DNA of 64,000 nucleotides from Parasutterella secunda (GCF_023336895.1 NZ_JAMBLT010000002.1:124001-188000), one strand, 5' to 3'; positions 8,240-17,189 are shown, counted from the stretch's first letter. Notes: a model not told the origin generated them from the letters alone. Program-made: numbers and translations.

Positions 8240-9559
8240 TTAAAACTCAGGCAATATGTAATCAAACGAATCCTTGTCCGTTGACTTCATGGGGCCTCTT
8301 TTTTCTTTAACTTTATCGTGGGTTTTGTCAAAAGGTTTAATAGGCGCGCGTCTTGACTTCAAAGCAGGCTTTTTAACTTTTAACGGTTGCGCGGAACGCT
8401 CTTTTAACTTTTTCTTTTCATCCATTGATTCAAAAAAAACTTCAAACGTCTCAGGCGTTACCACTTCCAATTTCTTTTTTAAAAGTTTTTCGATGGCGCC
8501 TAACCGGTAGCCGTCTTTTTCACTTGCAAACGAATAGGCTAAACCATCGGCTCCCGCTCGTCCCGTGCGGCCAATGCGGTGAATATAGTCATGGGGATCA
8601 AGCGGCAGATCATAATTCACCACCACTGGCAGCTCCTTTATATCAAGCCCGCGTGAAGCCAGATCCGTCGCCACCAACACTCTTAATCGCCTGTCTTTAA
8701 AGGACTGGAAAATTTTAAGCCTGGCCGCCTGTGTTTTATCGCCGTGCAACGCATCAACCGTAAATCCGTCCTTTTTCAGACTATCGGCTAAAAAAGCAGC
8801 TGTTCGCTTTTGACGGGTAAAGACAAGCACTTGTTCAAGCGCATTATCAACAATCAAATCACGAAGAAAGCGCGGTTTTTCAGACTCCGGCACCCGGTAG
8901 ACAACCTGACGGATACTGGCCACATCCCGATTGGCATTAATTTCCACCAACACCGGTTTTGATAAAAGTTTCTGCGCAAGAAGATGAATCTCGTCAGAAA
9001 GCGTTGCGGAAAACAGTAAAGACTGACGGTTTGTGGGACATAATGAGAGAATCTTCTTGATATCGGGTAAAAATCCCATGTCAAGCATTCGGTCAGCTTC
9101 ATCCAAAACGAGGTAACGGATACCTGACAAATCAACGGACTTTTGTTTGACGTGGTCTAAAAGCCTGCCCGGCGTTGCCACGATGATTTCGGGTCGATCC
9201 ATGAGTTTTTCTTTTTGACTGAGGATACTGACGCCACCGATTAAAAGCGCGCCAGATAAAGAAAGGCTCGGGGCGAAAATCTCAACATTTTGGAATAGCT
9301 GCAAGGCCAGCTCTCGCGTCGGCGCCAAAATTAAGGCGGCAGGATTTTGCAAAGCAGGCTTTTTCCCGATCGAATCCAAAATAGGCAGTAAAAAAGCTCC
9401 GGTTTTCCCGCTTCCGGTTTGGGCAATGGCCAGAAGATCTCGGCCTTGAAGTATTGCCGGCAGCGTTTTCTGCTGAATCATCGTCGGCTCGTGCCAACCG
9501 TGTATGTGGGCCTTTTTGGCTAAAAGAGCCGACAACCCCAATTCAATAAACTTATTCAT
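8240..9559 (-). CDS. DEAD-box ATP-dependent RNA helicase (RhlE-like)
   Basis: This cytoplasmic RNA helicase probably acts in ribosome assembly or RNA turnover. Motifs in order: Q-motif region PTMIQQKTLP, Walker A AQTGSGKTGA (about residue 45), PTRELALQ, DEAD in VLDEADRMLDMGF (about 150), SAT, and the C-terminal RecA domain with ATDLASRGLDI and HRIGRTGRAG. A Lys-rich tail of about 75 residues follows, as in RhlE-type enzymes. The product is 439 residues. Its start overlaps the end of the rlmN-like gene by 8 bases, coupling a helicase to an rRNA-modifying enzyme, which fits a shared role in ribosome biogenesis. Confidence 0.9.
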   Translation of the reverse strand: MNKFIELGLSALLAKKAHIHGWHEPTMIQQKTLPAILQGRDLLAIAQTGSGKTGAFLLPILDSIGKKPALQNPAALILAPTRELALQLFQNVEIFAPSLSLSGALLIGGVSILSQKEKLMDRPEIIVATPGRLLDHVKQKSVDLSGIRYLVLDEADRMLDMGFLPDIKKILSLCPTNRQSLLFSATLSDEIHLLAQKLLSKPVLVEINANRDVASIRQVVYRVPESEKPRFLRDLIVDNALEQVLVFTRQKRTAAFLADSLKKDGFTVDALHGDKTQAARLKIFQSFKDRRLRVLVATDLASRGLDIKELPVVVNYDLPLDPHDYIHRIGRTGRAGADGLAYSFASEKDGYRLGAIEKLLKKKLEVVTPETFEVFFESMDEKKKLKERSAQPLKVKKPALKSRRAPIKPFDKTHDKVKEKRGPMKSTDKDSFDYILPEF

Positions 9560-10568
9560 GGCGCAATTCCTCGCCTTTCAAGTACCGGCTTCGCAACTGC
9601 CCACATCCCCCTTCAACGTCTTGCGCGGCTGAGTGCCTGAATTTCGCAAGAATACGGGACGTTTTCAGATACCGAGCCATCTCTTGGCAACGGGACCACT
9701 CGGGTCTTTGAAAAGGACTGTTTTTGACGGCATTGACCGGAATGAAATTCATCAGCGCATATTTTCCCAGCAAAAGCCTCGCGATATTCTCCAGCTCATC
9801 GTCCCCATCATTGACGCCTTTCATTAAAGTCCATTGATACTGAATAGGATAGCCCGTTGCACGCGCATAATCTTCTGCCTGATTAACAAGCGCTTCAATC
9901 GTAATTTTTCCTGCGCGCGGCAACAACTTTTTGCGTTTATCCTCAAAAGTCGTGTGCAGCGAAATAGCCAAAGCGGGTTTAACCGGAAAATCTTTTAACG
10001 CGTCAAACACACGCTGGTCACCAACAGTGGAAAGAACCAAATTTTTGTGTGGAATTTGACTGTACGTTCCCAAGAAGTAAATGGCAGAGAGCACATTTTT
10101 TAAATTGTGTGAAGGCTCACCCATTCCCATAAAAACCACTTTGCGCAAATCAGGACGCATCCGTCTGGCAACCATCACCTGAGCGACAATTTCCAAGTCT
10201 GAAAGTTGCCGGATAAGGCCTGACTGCCCTGTCATGCAAAACACGCATCCCACAGCGCAGCCTACTTGAGAAGACACGCAAAGCCCTTCTCTGGGTAAAA
10301 GAACACTTTCAATCGTCTGCCCATCCTGAAGACGGAAAAGAAGTTTCAGCGATTGCTCTTCTTGGGCCTGATGGCTTTCAACAACCGTGAGAATACTGTC
10401 TAACTTGGATCTGATTGCCGGCAATGCTTTACGCAATTCTTTAGGAAACTTCGGATCCTCCCCGGCAGGCCAAGGCACCACACCGAAAAGGGCGCGGTAA
10501 AGATGTCCGTAATGAACAGGTTTGGCACCGAGCCCTATAAGCTCTTGATGCAGTGTCTCTAGCGTCAT
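9552..10568 (-). CDS. RlmN-family radical SAM RNA methyltransferase
   Basis: The protein resembles the dual-specificity enzyme that methylates C2 of A2503 in 23S rRNA and A37 in some tRNAs. The radical-SAM cluster motif is CAVGCVFC (Cys104, 108, 111). Both mechanistic cysteines of RlmN have counterparts: Cys97 in LCVSSQVGC and Cys322 in EGGCGQLR near the C-terminus. MGMGEPSHNL (the GEP SAM-binding motif) and SLHTTFEDKR also match the family. At 338 residues it is shorter than E. coli RlmN (384), mainly in the N-terminal accessory domain, so it could be a divergent second paralogue. It lies upstream of, and overlaps, the RhlE-like gene. Confidence 0.82.
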   Translation of the reverse strand: MTLETLHQELIGLGAKPVHYGHLYRALFGVVPWPAGEDPKFPKELRKALPAIRSKLDSILTVVESHQAQEEQSLKLLFRLQDGQTIESVLLPREGLCVSSQVGCAVGCVFCMTGQSGLIRQLSDLEIVAQVMVARRMRPDLRKVVFMGMGEPSHNLKNVLSAIYFLGTYSQIPHKNLVLSTVGDQRVFDALKDFPVKPALAISLHTTFEDKRKKLLPRAGKITIEALVNQAEDYARATGYPIQYQWTLMKGVNDGDDELENIARLLLGKYALMNFIPVNAVKNSPFQRPEWSRCQEMARYLKTSRILAKFRHSAAQDVEGGCGQLRSRYLKGEELRHE

Positions 10569-10571
10569 GTG

Positions 10572-10607
10572 AAAAATGGGCGTTGAATTATTTCAACGCC
10601 CATTTTA
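10572..10607 (-). terminator. Rho-independent terminator of glnA
   Basis: A perfect 12-base stem (ATGGGCGTTGAA at 10576-10587 with its complement at 10592-10603) closes a 4-base loop and is extended by A/T pairs. Read on the minus strand it ends in a run of five T. It lies just downstream of the glnA stop and upstream of the rlmN-like start, so it insulates the two. Confidence 0.85.
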
Positions 10608-10632
10608 TAGGAATTGCCGCAAGCTTCAGAAA

Positions 10633-12042
10633 TTAGAGCTTGTAGTACATTTCGAATTCAATCGGAGCGGTGGCCAAGCGGAAACGTTCCACTTCCTTCG
10701 CTTTGAGCCCGATATAAGCCTCAATCATGTCTTCGGAGAAGACACCGCCACGGGTTAAGAACTCGTGATCGTTAGCGAGCGCGTTCAAAGCTTCATCAAG
10801 CGAAGCGCAAACGGTCGGGATCTTGGCATTTTCTTCAGGCGGCAAATCGTAGAGATTCTTATCGGCGGCTTCACCCGGATGAATCTTATTCATAATGCCG
10901 TCAAGGCCTGCCATAAGAAGCGCGGCAAAGCACAAGTAGGGATTAGCCATCGGATCCGGGAAACGCACTTCAATACGGCGGGCCTTGTCGCTTGCCGTGT
11001 GCGGGATACGGATCGAAGCCGAACGGTTACGGGCGGAATAGGCCAGTTTCACCGGAGCTTCAAAACCCGGAACCAGACGCTTGTAGGAGTTGGTTGACGG
11101 GTTAGTAATGGCGTTTAAGGCCTTCGCGTGCTTGATAACGCCGCCGATGTAGTAAAGCGCTATGTCGCTTAAACCCGCATAGCCATTGCCGGCAAAAAGG
11201 TTCTTGCCGTCTTTCCAGATAGATTGGTGGACGTGCATGCCGGAACCGGCGCTGCCCACAACGGGCTTGGGCATAAAGGTTGCGGTCTTGCCGTAAGCGG
11301 CAGCCACATTCCAAATCGTGTACTTCACGATTTGAGTCCAGTCAGCGCGCTTCACGAGCGTGTTAAAACGAGTACCGATTTCGCACTGACCGGCGCCCAC
11401 TTCGTGGTGCTGCACTTCAATGGGAACCCCTTGTTGTTCCATCAAAAGGCACATCTCAGAGCGCATGTCTTGGAAAGAGTCAATCGGAGGCACCGGGAAG
11501 TAGCCGCCTTGATGCCCCGGACGGTGACCGAGATTACCCTGTTCGTAATCGATCTTTGAGGCCCAGCCGGCTTCATCCGAACCGATCTTAAAGAAGGCAT
11601 GTTCGGGATCAGTGCCCCAAACGATGGAATCAAAAATATGAAATTCCGGTTCCGGACCGAAGAAAGCCATGTCACCGATACCGGTTGACTTCAAGTAGGC
11701 TTCTGCGCGTTTGGCAATCGAGCGCGGGTCGCGGTTATAACCTTTACCCGTAGCCGGATCGGTTGCGTCACACGTCAAAATCAAGGTGCTTTCTTCACGG
11801 AAGGGATCCAAGCGGGCGCTATCAGGATCAGCGATCAAAATCATGTCGCTTGCTTCAATACCTTTCCAGCCTGCCATGGAGGAGCCGTCAAAGGGCTGGC
11901 CTTCTTCGAACCAGTCTTCATCCACCGCGCGAGCAGGAATACTCACGTGCTGCTCCTTACCTTTCATGTCCGTAAAGCGAAGATCGACGAATTTAACATC
12001 ATTGTCCTGAATCATTTGCAGGACTTTATCAATGCTGGCCAT
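10633..12042 (-). CDS. glnA: Glutamine synthetase, type I beta
   Basis: It catalyses ATP-dependent glutamate plus ammonia to glutamine, as a cytoplasmic dodecamer central to nitrogen assimilation. The 469 residues match the GSI length. Visible signatures: [12 protein letters not shown] near residue 52, the ATP/metal segment [13 protein letters not shown] near 270, and the adenylylation loop [10 protein letters not shown] near 397, implying control by GlnE. A GGAG ribosome-binding site precedes the ATG. It is monocistronic, with its own terminator and a long upstream region. No ntrBC genes are nearby. Function is secure. Confidence 0.97.
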   Translation of the reverse strand: MASIDKVLQMIQDNDVKFVDLRFTDMKGKEQHVSIPARAVDEDWFEEGQPFDGSSMAGWKGIEASDMILIADPDSARLDPFREESTLILTCDATDPATGKGYNRDPRSIAKRAEAYLKSTGIGDMAFFGPEPEFHIFDSIVWGTDPEHAFFKIGSDEAGWASKIDYEQGNLGHRPGHQGGYFPVPPIDSFQDMRSEMCLLMEQQGVPIEVQHHEVGAGQCEIGTRFNTLVKRADWTQIVKYTIWNVAAAYGKTATFMPKPVVGSAGSGMHVHQSIWKDGKNLFAGNGYAGLSDIALYYIGGVIKHAKALNAITNPSTNSYKRLVPGFEAPVKLAYSARNRSASIRIPHTASDKARRIEVRFPDPMANPYLCFAALLMAGLDGIMNKIHPGEAADKNLYDLPPEENAKIPTVCASLDEALNALANDHEFLTRGGVFSEDMIEAYIGLKAKEVERFRLATAPIEFEMYYKL

Positions 12043-12124
12043 TTGCGAGGCTCCTTTTGTTTTGAACAGGTGGATTTTAGCGACAAAGATTCGATCGTTC
12101 TAGAGTTATCAAGAGAAAATTACT

Positions 12125-12152
12125 TTCATAATAAGAAAATGCATTTAGTCAA
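12125..12152 (-). promoter_or_regulatory. Possible sigma-70 promoter of glnA
   Basis: On the minus strand, TTGACT (12152-12147) and TATGAA (12130-12125) are separated by 16 bases, about 80 bases upstream of the glnA ATG. The -35 box is good and the -10 box moderate. I see no sigma-54 box of the GG-N10-GC kind close by. This is inference from spacing and consensus only. Confidence 0.35.
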
Positions 12153-12231
12153 AAATAGTTAGCCCACTCATCTTTGTTCAGCAACCAATTTCATCTCTCT
12201 TTTTTCAAGCGTTTCATAAATATTAGCTTTA

Positions 12232-12270
12232 ACAAATTACATAGTAGGATTTGCACAAATTACATAGTAG
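12232..12270. repeat. 16-base direct repeat between glnA and the glycosyltransferase gene
   Basis: ACAAATTACATAGTAG occurs exactly twice, at 12232-12247 and 12255-12270, with a 23-base period (about two helical turns). It sits in the 373-base gap 12043-12415, about 200 bases upstream of glnA and just past the end of the glycosyltransferase gene. It could be a pair of activator sites for glnA or a leftover of a mobile element. Apart from this and the possible promoter I see nothing else in the gap. Confidence 0.6.
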
Positions 12271-12415
12271 ACTCTTAACAAATCTATCAGCAGATGGTCT
12301 ATCTATTTGAAATATATGAGTTTTTAAAATGCCTTTATTGTGATACAAATCGATACGCTAATGTGCATAATTTTTGTTGAGAGCTACTTCATTTTAGAAG
12401 AGCTCGAAATATAAA

Positions 12416-13354
12416 TTACCGTGCTATTAATTTATTCAATCGCTTCCCTAAAAACTGAATGACTTTTTGAATAAACGCCTTATAGACAGCCAAATCATTA
12501 ACAATCAATAAATTGCGAGAGAGAATATAAAAGCCCATTAGCCTTCTTTTTGAAAACGCCTCCCTGGCCAAATCTCTCACACTTCTTCTAGCAAATCCAT
12601 TCTTAAAGCATCCATAAAGTCCCCTGAGCTGCAACTGCCTTTTTAAGTCCTGCACAGCTCTTACAATGTCCTTTGTACGTTTATATCGTTGAGAAGAAAT
12701 CGAAGTATTTGTTTTGGTGCGGTAGTAAACCAAAGGCTCCCGAATAACCGATATCTTTTCCGCGCAAGCCAGTGACGTATAGGCGAAACTCCAATCATTG
12801 CATGACGGGATCTCTTGAAATAACAGTTGATTTCGCTTTAAAAAAGAAACCCTATAAAGCTTTGTCCATGGATTGGGCGCAAAGATATCAAAAACAAGAT
12901 TTGTCCTTTCAATTTTCTGATTCCCTGTCTCAGGAATCGCTGACTTTTCCATTTCTCCGGTTTGTTGGTTATAGATAAAAAATTCACAAATAGCGATGTC
13001 AGATTGATCCACTTCAATACGATCAATCATCGTTTTGAAAAAGTCATCACTGAACCAATCATCACAATCTAAAAAAATTATGTACTGCCCTTTTGCCTGC
13101 GATAAACCAAAATTTCGAGCGCTCCCCGCCCCCTTGTGATTTTGCTCAATTAAGTGAATCCGTGAATCTTTCTTTTGATAGCTCTTAATAATTTCAATAG
13201 ATGAATCAGTTGATCCATCATCGACCATGATCAATTCAAAATGCGGAAATGACTGCTGTAAAACCGATATTAGAAATGGCTCTAAATACTTTGCCCCGTT
13301 ATATACCGGTGAGATCACCGATAAAATGACGGACTGAGAATGATCGTTATCCAT
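12416..13354 (-). CDS. Glycosyltransferase family 2 (GT-A fold)
   Basis: This inverting sugar transferase probably acts on a surface polysaccharide at the cytoplasmic face of the membrane. The N-terminal GT-A domain shows SVISPVYNGAKYL (residues about 10-22), MVDDGSTDSS (about 40-50) for nucleotide binding, and the DxD-type LDCDDW near residue 100. The C-terminal 100 residues are basic and helical. It follows ugd with a 28-base gap, the same order as the GT2-ugd pair at 49265-51192, although the two glycosyltransferases share only the family core. Donor and acceptor are unknown; UDP-glucuronate is a reasonable guess given ugd. Confidence 0.88.
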   Translation of the reverse strand: MDNDHSQSVILSVISPVYNGAKYLEPFLISVLQQSFPHFELIMVDDGSTDSSIEIIKSYQKKDSRIHLIEQNHKGAGSARNFGLSQAKGQYIIFLDCDDWFSDDFFKTMIDRIEVDQSDIAICEFFIYNQQTGEMEKSAIPETGNQKIERTNLVFDIFAPNPWTKLYRVSFLKRNQLLFQEIPSCNDWSFAYTSLACAEKISVIREPLVYYRTKTNTSISSQRYKRTKDIVRAVQDLKRQLQLRGLYGCFKNGFARRSVRDLAREAFSKRRLMGFYILSRNLLIVNDLAVYKAFIQKVIQFLGKRLNKLIAR

Positions 13355-13382
13355 GATAGTTTAACTGCCAAACATTTAAAAA

Positions 13383-14549
13383 TTAATCATTGACGCAAAG
13401 ATCTCGAGTCAGCACCTTGGATATTACATCCTTTAATTCAGGGGCAAAACGATTGGCAACAATAAGATCACTCTCCGCTTTAAATTTCTCAAGGCTATTT
13501 TCAAAGTCTAAAAAATCTAAGGCAGTATTTTCATAATAGTTAGGATCGTACACGATAACTTTTATACCGGCCGATTGAAGTTCATCAATAATGTCAAAAA
13601 TCGCTGACGAACGACAATTATCAGACCCACGCTTCATGGCTAATTTGAACACGCCAACAGTTTTCGGGGAGAACTTCAGAATCTCCGTGACAACGAAATG
13701 CTTTCTGGTCTTATTGGACTGAACAATGGCAGAAATCAACTCTTGCGGAATATTCTCGTAATTAGCGAGCAGTTGCTTGGTGTCTTTTGGTAAACAATAA
13801 CCTCCATAACCAAAGGACGGATTACAGTAATAACTGCCAATGCGGGGATCAAGTCCAACCCCTTCGATAATCTTTTGACTATCTAACCTATTTTCCCATG
13901 CGTAACTATCCAATTCATTAAAAAAGGCTACTCGCATCGCTAAATAAGTATTGGCAAATAATTTGATAGCTTCGGCTTCTGTCGGTTTAGTATACAAAAC
14001 TGGAATTTCCTTTTTATTAGCGCCTTGCAGCATTAATTGAGCAAAGGCCCGACCTTTTTCAGACAAATCCCCAATGACGAGTCTTGAGGGGTACAAGCTG
14101 TCATATAGTGCACTGCCTTCTCTTAGAAATTCCGGTACAAAAACAATGTTTTTATAACCTTGGGCAATTAACTTTTCTGTAAAGCCTAAGGGAATGGTGG
14201 ATTTGATAATAATGGTCGCTTGAGGAGCGATAACTGAAACTTTTTTGACAACATCCTCTACTGACGATGTATCAAAACTATTCGTTTGATCGTTGTAATC
14301 CGTGGGCGTTGCAACCAAAACAAAGTCTGCCTCTATACAAGCTGAAGGGAGATTTAAAGTCGCAGAAAGATTGAGCTCATGGTGCTCGAGATAGTCCGCT
14401 ATCAGTGGTTCAGCAATAGGGCTCTTTTTTAAATTGATCTTGTTGACCTTTTCTTCAATAACATCAACCAGCACCACTTCATTGTGTTGAGCTAAAACGA
14501 TTGCGTTACTTAAGCCTACGTATCCAATACCAATAACCGCGATTTTCAT
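13383..14549 (-). CDS. ugd: UDP-glucose 6-dehydrogenase (copy 1)
   Basis: It oxidises UDP-glucose to UDP-glucuronate with two NAD+, feeding capsule or exopolysaccharide synthesis. The NAD-binding motif GIGYVGLSNA is at residues 7-16, and the catalytic Cys lies in FGYGGYCLPKDTKQL. The start at 14549 is preferred to 14555 because it has AAGG six bases upstream and gives 388 residues, exactly the length of the second copy. The two copies share long stretches such as GYGGYCLPKDTKQLLANY, so they are recent paralogues. It is placed first in a two-gene unit with a GT2 gene, apart from the main polysaccharide locus. Confidence 0.93.
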   Translation of the reverse strand: MKIAVIGIGYVGLSNAIVLAQHNEVVLVDVIEEKVNKINLKKSPIAEPLIADYLEHHELNLSATLNLPSACIEADFVLVATPTDYNDQTNSFDTSSVEDVVKKVSVIAPQATIIIKSTIPLGFTEKLIAQGYKNIVFVPEFLREGSALYDSLYPSRLVIGDLSEKGRAFAQLMLQGANKKEIPVLYTKPTEAEAIKLFANTYLAMRVAFFNELDSYAWENRLDSQKIIEGVGLDPRIGSYYCNPSFGYGGYCLPKDTKQLLANYENIPQELISAIVQSNKTRKHFVVTEILKFSPKTVGVFKLAMKRGSDNCRSSAIFDIIDELQSAGIKVIVYDPNYYENTALDFLDFENSLEKFKAESDLIVANRFAPELKDVISKVLTRDLCVND

Positions 14550-14731
14550 GTGCAACCTTTTTGGCTAGGAATGCGATTGCTGCATTAAATTTAGAGACTT
14601 CCGAGTATTTAGCAAAATAGAAACCTCCAACCGTCAAAAAATTAATTCATTTGTAGTATTTTCAAAAAAACTCAATCAAATTTTAGAGTTATCAATGCTT
14701 ACTTTAAAAAACGCAATCGTTTAACAGTCGC

Positions 14732-16102
14732 CTAAATCGCTTCCTCCACCATCTGCCTGCGATTGCGGATTCTGCGCAGCAGACGGACGTAAAGAATAAT
14801 AAGGCCAGCCATGGTGATCACCCAACTTAAGGGATAAACCATCATGAGGGTTTCATAGGTCGGAGTCAATGGAAAAACGGTGTACACCCAAATCAAGCGC
14901 ACAGAACAAACCACCACCAAAGTGACCATGGCGGGCGGCATTGAATAACCGTAACCGCGCATGCTACCTGAAAGTGTATCCATCACAACACTCAACGGTT
15001 GCGGCACCAGCACCCATAAGATACGAATCATGCCGAGAGCAAGAACTTCTTCATTACTCGAGAATATCCCCAGCAAATCCCGACAAAAGAGTAAAACCCC
15101 TGCCGTCAACAAAACAGTCGCGCACATGTTCAGTCCCATCGTCACCCACATGACGCGTGAACAGCGCTCTAAATTTCTTGCGCCATAGTTTTGGCTCACA
15201 AAGGTTGTCGCCGACAGGGCAAAAGCATTGATAAAGCAATAAACGCTATTTTCTATCGTAAAAGCTGCCACAGAACCTGCCATAGCCTCAGGTCCCAAAC
15301 TGTTTATTGCCGATTGAATGACTAAATTAGAAAGAGCGTACACGGCTCCCTGAACACCAGCGGGCAGTCCAATTCGCACAATACTTTTTAGTGATGCGCC
15401 GTCCACCTTCAATAACTGTGACACGTCGAGCTTCAGCGGACCATCCAAATGGGTGAGCTTCACAAACAAAATCACAGCAGACAGTAAATTGGCTAATGCC
15501 GTTGCCAAGGCCACCCCCGCGACGCCCCAATCGAGAACAAGAACAGCAAATAAGTTTCCGCCGATATTAAAAAGGCTTGCAATGAGTAATGCCCAAAGTG
15601 GTGTCTGAGTATCCCCTTGACTACGAAAGACCGCTGCCAAAAAGTTATAGACGGCGATAAATGGCATGCCTAATAAATAGACACGCAAATAAATGAGCGC
15701 ATAGTCCCGCACTTCCTCGGGCACATCAAGCCAGTCCATGGCAGAGTTCGCAAAGGCTTGACCGATCAATAACGCAAAAGTGCCAAAAACAATCGCAGTA
15801 ATGAAAGAAGTTCTTACCGCGTCACTGGCTTTTTGGTCATTTTTCATCCCTAAAGCGCGGGCGACAACCACGTTAACGCCGATGGACAACCCCATGCAAA
15901 AGCTGATGATGAGGCCAAAAACCGGCACGTTATTGCCAACCGCCGCCACCGCGAGATCGGAGACAAAACGCCCCAAAACGGCCACGTCTGCTGCGTTATA
16001 GAGTTGCTGCAGCAAACCGGTAAAAGCCAAAGGCAAGGCAAAGACAATCAGCTTGTCCCATAAACTGCCTTCAAGCATGTTGATTTTTCTAGTGGCGCTC
16101 AT
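14732..16102 (-). CDS. MATE-family efflux transporter (second copy)
   Basis: This 456-residue inner-membrane antiporter has about 12 hydrophobic segments. The first helix region IVFALPLAFTGLLQQLYNAADVAV and the GLSIGVNVVVARALG segment are typical of the MATE branch often annotated as a multidrug or polysaccharide-type exporter. A basic C-terminal tail follows the last helix. I start it at ATG 16102 (MSATRKINMLEGSLW); no good ribosome-binding site marks either this or the ATG three codons upstream. It is only distantly similar to the first MATE gene. It is monocistronic; the substrate is unknown. Confidence 0.88.
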   Translation of the reverse strand: MSATRKINMLEGSLWDKLIVFALPLAFTGLLQQLYNAADVAVLGRFVSDLAVAAVGNNVPVFGLIISFCMGLSIGVNVVVARALGMKNDQKASDAVRTSFITAIVFGTFALLIGQAFANSAMDWLDVPEEVRDYALIYLRVYLLGMPFIAVYNFLAAVFRSQGDTQTPLWALLIASLFNIGGNLFAVLVLDWGVAGVALATALANLLSAVILFVKLTHLDGPLKLDVSQLLKVDGASLKSIVRIGLPAGVQGAVYALSNLVIQSAINSLGPEAMAGSVAAFTIENSVYCFINAFALSATTFVSQNYGARNLERCSRVMWVTMGLNMCATVLLTAGVLLFCRDLLGIFSSNEEVLALGMIRILWVLVPQPLSVVMDTLSGSMRGYGYSMPPAMVTLVVVCSVRLIWVYTVFPLTPTYETLMMVYPLSWVITMAGLIILYVRLLRRIRNRRQMVEEAI

Positions 16103-16295
16103 AAAGTACAAACTGTGCCAGTTAAACGTGTCAGGAAATAGGTATTGAGGCCCTTAGAAAGAGCCTACAATACACCGATTAACATAAAGGATTTTACGCC
16201 CAAAGCGGTTAACAACCAGTTTCCTTACGGGTATAGTCAAAACATTTTTGTATCGATTATCGTCAACTCACGAACTAGTTTCCATTACTTCCATT

Positions 16296-16322
16296 TTGAA
16301 AATGTGTATCAATGTGTATAAT
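16296..16322 (+). promoter_or_regulatory. Likely promoter of hicAB
   Basis: TTGAAA (16296-16301) and a perfect TATAAT (16317-16322) are spaced by 15 bases, slightly short. They overlap a tandem AATGTGTAT repeat at 16300-16308 and 16311-16319. The repeat could be an operator for HicB, but that is inference. Confidence 0.5.
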
Positions 16323-16323
16323 T

Positions 16324-16382
16324 AAGCTTGTTGATAATAAACGGAGCGAATAATGAATAGTTCCTCAATTATCAACAAGCTT
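16324..16382 (+). repeat. Perfect 15-base inverted repeat around the hicA start
   Basis: AAGCTTGTTGATAAT at 16324-16338 is exactly complementary to ATTATCAACAAGCTT at 16368-16382. The 29-base loop contains the GGAG ribosome-binding site (16343-16346) and the hicA ATG (16353). In the mRNA this places the initiation region in a closed loop, with the right arm inside the first ten codons. At DNA level it could equally be an operator. This is a visible structure; its role is inferred. Confidence 0.8.
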
Positions 16383-16541
16383 GAGGCTAATGGCTGGAAA
16401 TTTGTCAGAGCAAAGGGTGATCATTGGTACTATCGTAAGGAAGGATTTCAGAGACCGACTTGTGTCCCTCATCCTAAAAAAGACCTTCCGATTGGAACTG
16501 TGAAAGCCATTGAAAGACAAACAGGTATTAAATTCAAGTAA
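16353..16541 (+). CDS. hicA: HicA-type mRNA interferase toxin
   Basis: This 62-residue ribosome-independent RNase toxin has the dsRBD-like fold. Family features: start SSIINKLEANGWKFVRAKGDH with the catalytic His in GDHWYY (about residue 24), the HPKKDLPIGT strand, and the C-terminal VKAIERQTGI helix. Length and toxin-first gene order are typical of hicAB. The GGAG site lies six bases upstream of the ATG, inside the loop of a perfect inverted repeat, which may restrain translation. The hicB antitoxin gene follows after a stable intercistronic hairpin. Confidence 0.93.
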   Translation: MNSSSIINKLEANGWKFVRAKGDHWYYRKEGFQRPTCVPHPKKDLPIGTVKAIERQTGIKFK

Positions 16542-16547
16542 TGTTGA

Positions 16548-16578
16548 GTTGGGCTGGAGGTGTTAACCTCCGCCCAAC
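16548..16578 (+). repeat. Intercistronic hairpin between hicA and hicB
   Basis: GTTGGGCTGGAGG (16548-16560) pairs with CCTCCGCCCAAC (16567-16578) around a TGTTAA loop, giving 12 pairs with one bulged T. It ends four bases before the hicB GGAGG. It could stabilise the upstream mRNA end, partly terminate, or affect hicB initiation. The left arm also contains a decoy GGAGG that is paired in the stem. Confidence 0.65.
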
Positions 16579-16592
16579 ATTGGAGGTCATTG

Positions 16593-16991
16593 ATGAAATA
16601 CCCGATTGCTATTGAACCTGGTGACAAGTCTCACGCCTACGGAGTTGTTGTGCCTGATTTACCCGGATGTTTTTCTGCAGGCGATACTATAGAACTAGCA
16701 TATGAAAATGCAAAAGAAGCCATTGCAGGTTGGGTTGAAATGGAACTCGACGAAGGCCATCCTATCCCGTTACCATCAAAAATTGAAGACATAGCAAAAC
16801 AGGCGGAATTTAAAGGTTGGATTTTTGGTATTGTTGATGTCCCTGAAGAACTCTTATCTGATAAAGCTCAACGGGTAAATATCACTTTATCGACCAGAGT
16901 CTTGAGACGACTTGACTTTTTGGCGAAAAGTTCCGGCGATACACGATCAGGCTACATCGCCAAAATGGTGATGAACCATTCAACAATTTAG
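16593..16991 (+). CDS. hicB: HicB-type antitoxin
   Basis: This 132-residue antitoxin neutralises HicA and represses the operon. The N-terminal partial RNase-H-like domain is recognisable (YGVVVPDLPGCFSAGDT, then AYENAKEAIAGWVE). The C-terminal 45 residues (VNITLSTRVLRRLDFLAKSSGDTRSGYIA) form a ribbon-helix-helix DNA-binding domain. The ATG at 16593 is chosen over an upstream start at 16560 because GGAGG lies six bases upstream and the family starts at MKYPIAIE. The toxin-then-antitoxin order with an intervening hairpin fits conditional expression. Confidence 0.92.
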   Translation: MKYPIAIEPGDKSHAYGVVVPDLPGCFSAGDTIELAYENAKEAIAGWVEMELDEGHPIPLPSKIEDIAKQAEFKGWIFGIVDVPEELLSDKAQRVNITLSTRVLRRLDFLAKSSGDTRSGYIAKMVMNHSTI

Positions 16992-17014
16992 TATTGATAA
17001 ATAATCTTTTTGCA

Positions 17015-17048
17015 ACGGCCTCCTATCAAATACCTGACAGGAGGCCGT
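17015..17048. terminator. Strong hairpin after hicAB
   Basis: ACGGCCTCCT (17015-17024) and AGGAGGCCGT (17039-17048) form a perfect 10-base stem with a 14-base loop, 24 bases after the hicB stop. There is no T-run on the plus strand; on the minus strand it is followed by TGCAAAAAG. It is probably a transcription end or mRNA-stabilising hairpin. Confidence 0.55.
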
Positions 17049-17110
17049 CACTTAACTATTGACTTGTGACTAAACGTCATCAATCCTAAAAATATCAAAA
17101 TTTTCCTATT

Positions 17111-17170
17111 ATTAATATAAATATTTTCTAATTATTAATATATAATTTTTCTCAATTCCAGTATTAATAT
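17111..17170. repeat. Three ATTAATAT palindromic elements before the ATPase gene
   Basis: The element ATTAATAT occurs at 17111-17118, 17134-17141 and 17163-17170, the last two followed by similar AT-rich text ending in TTTTCT(A/C)A. They immediately precede the ATG at 17190 in a nearly GC-free stretch. They may form the promoter/operator of the ATPase gene. No clear ribosome-binding site is seen. Confidence 0.4.
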
Positions 17171-17189
17171 TTTCTAAATTTAAATCATT

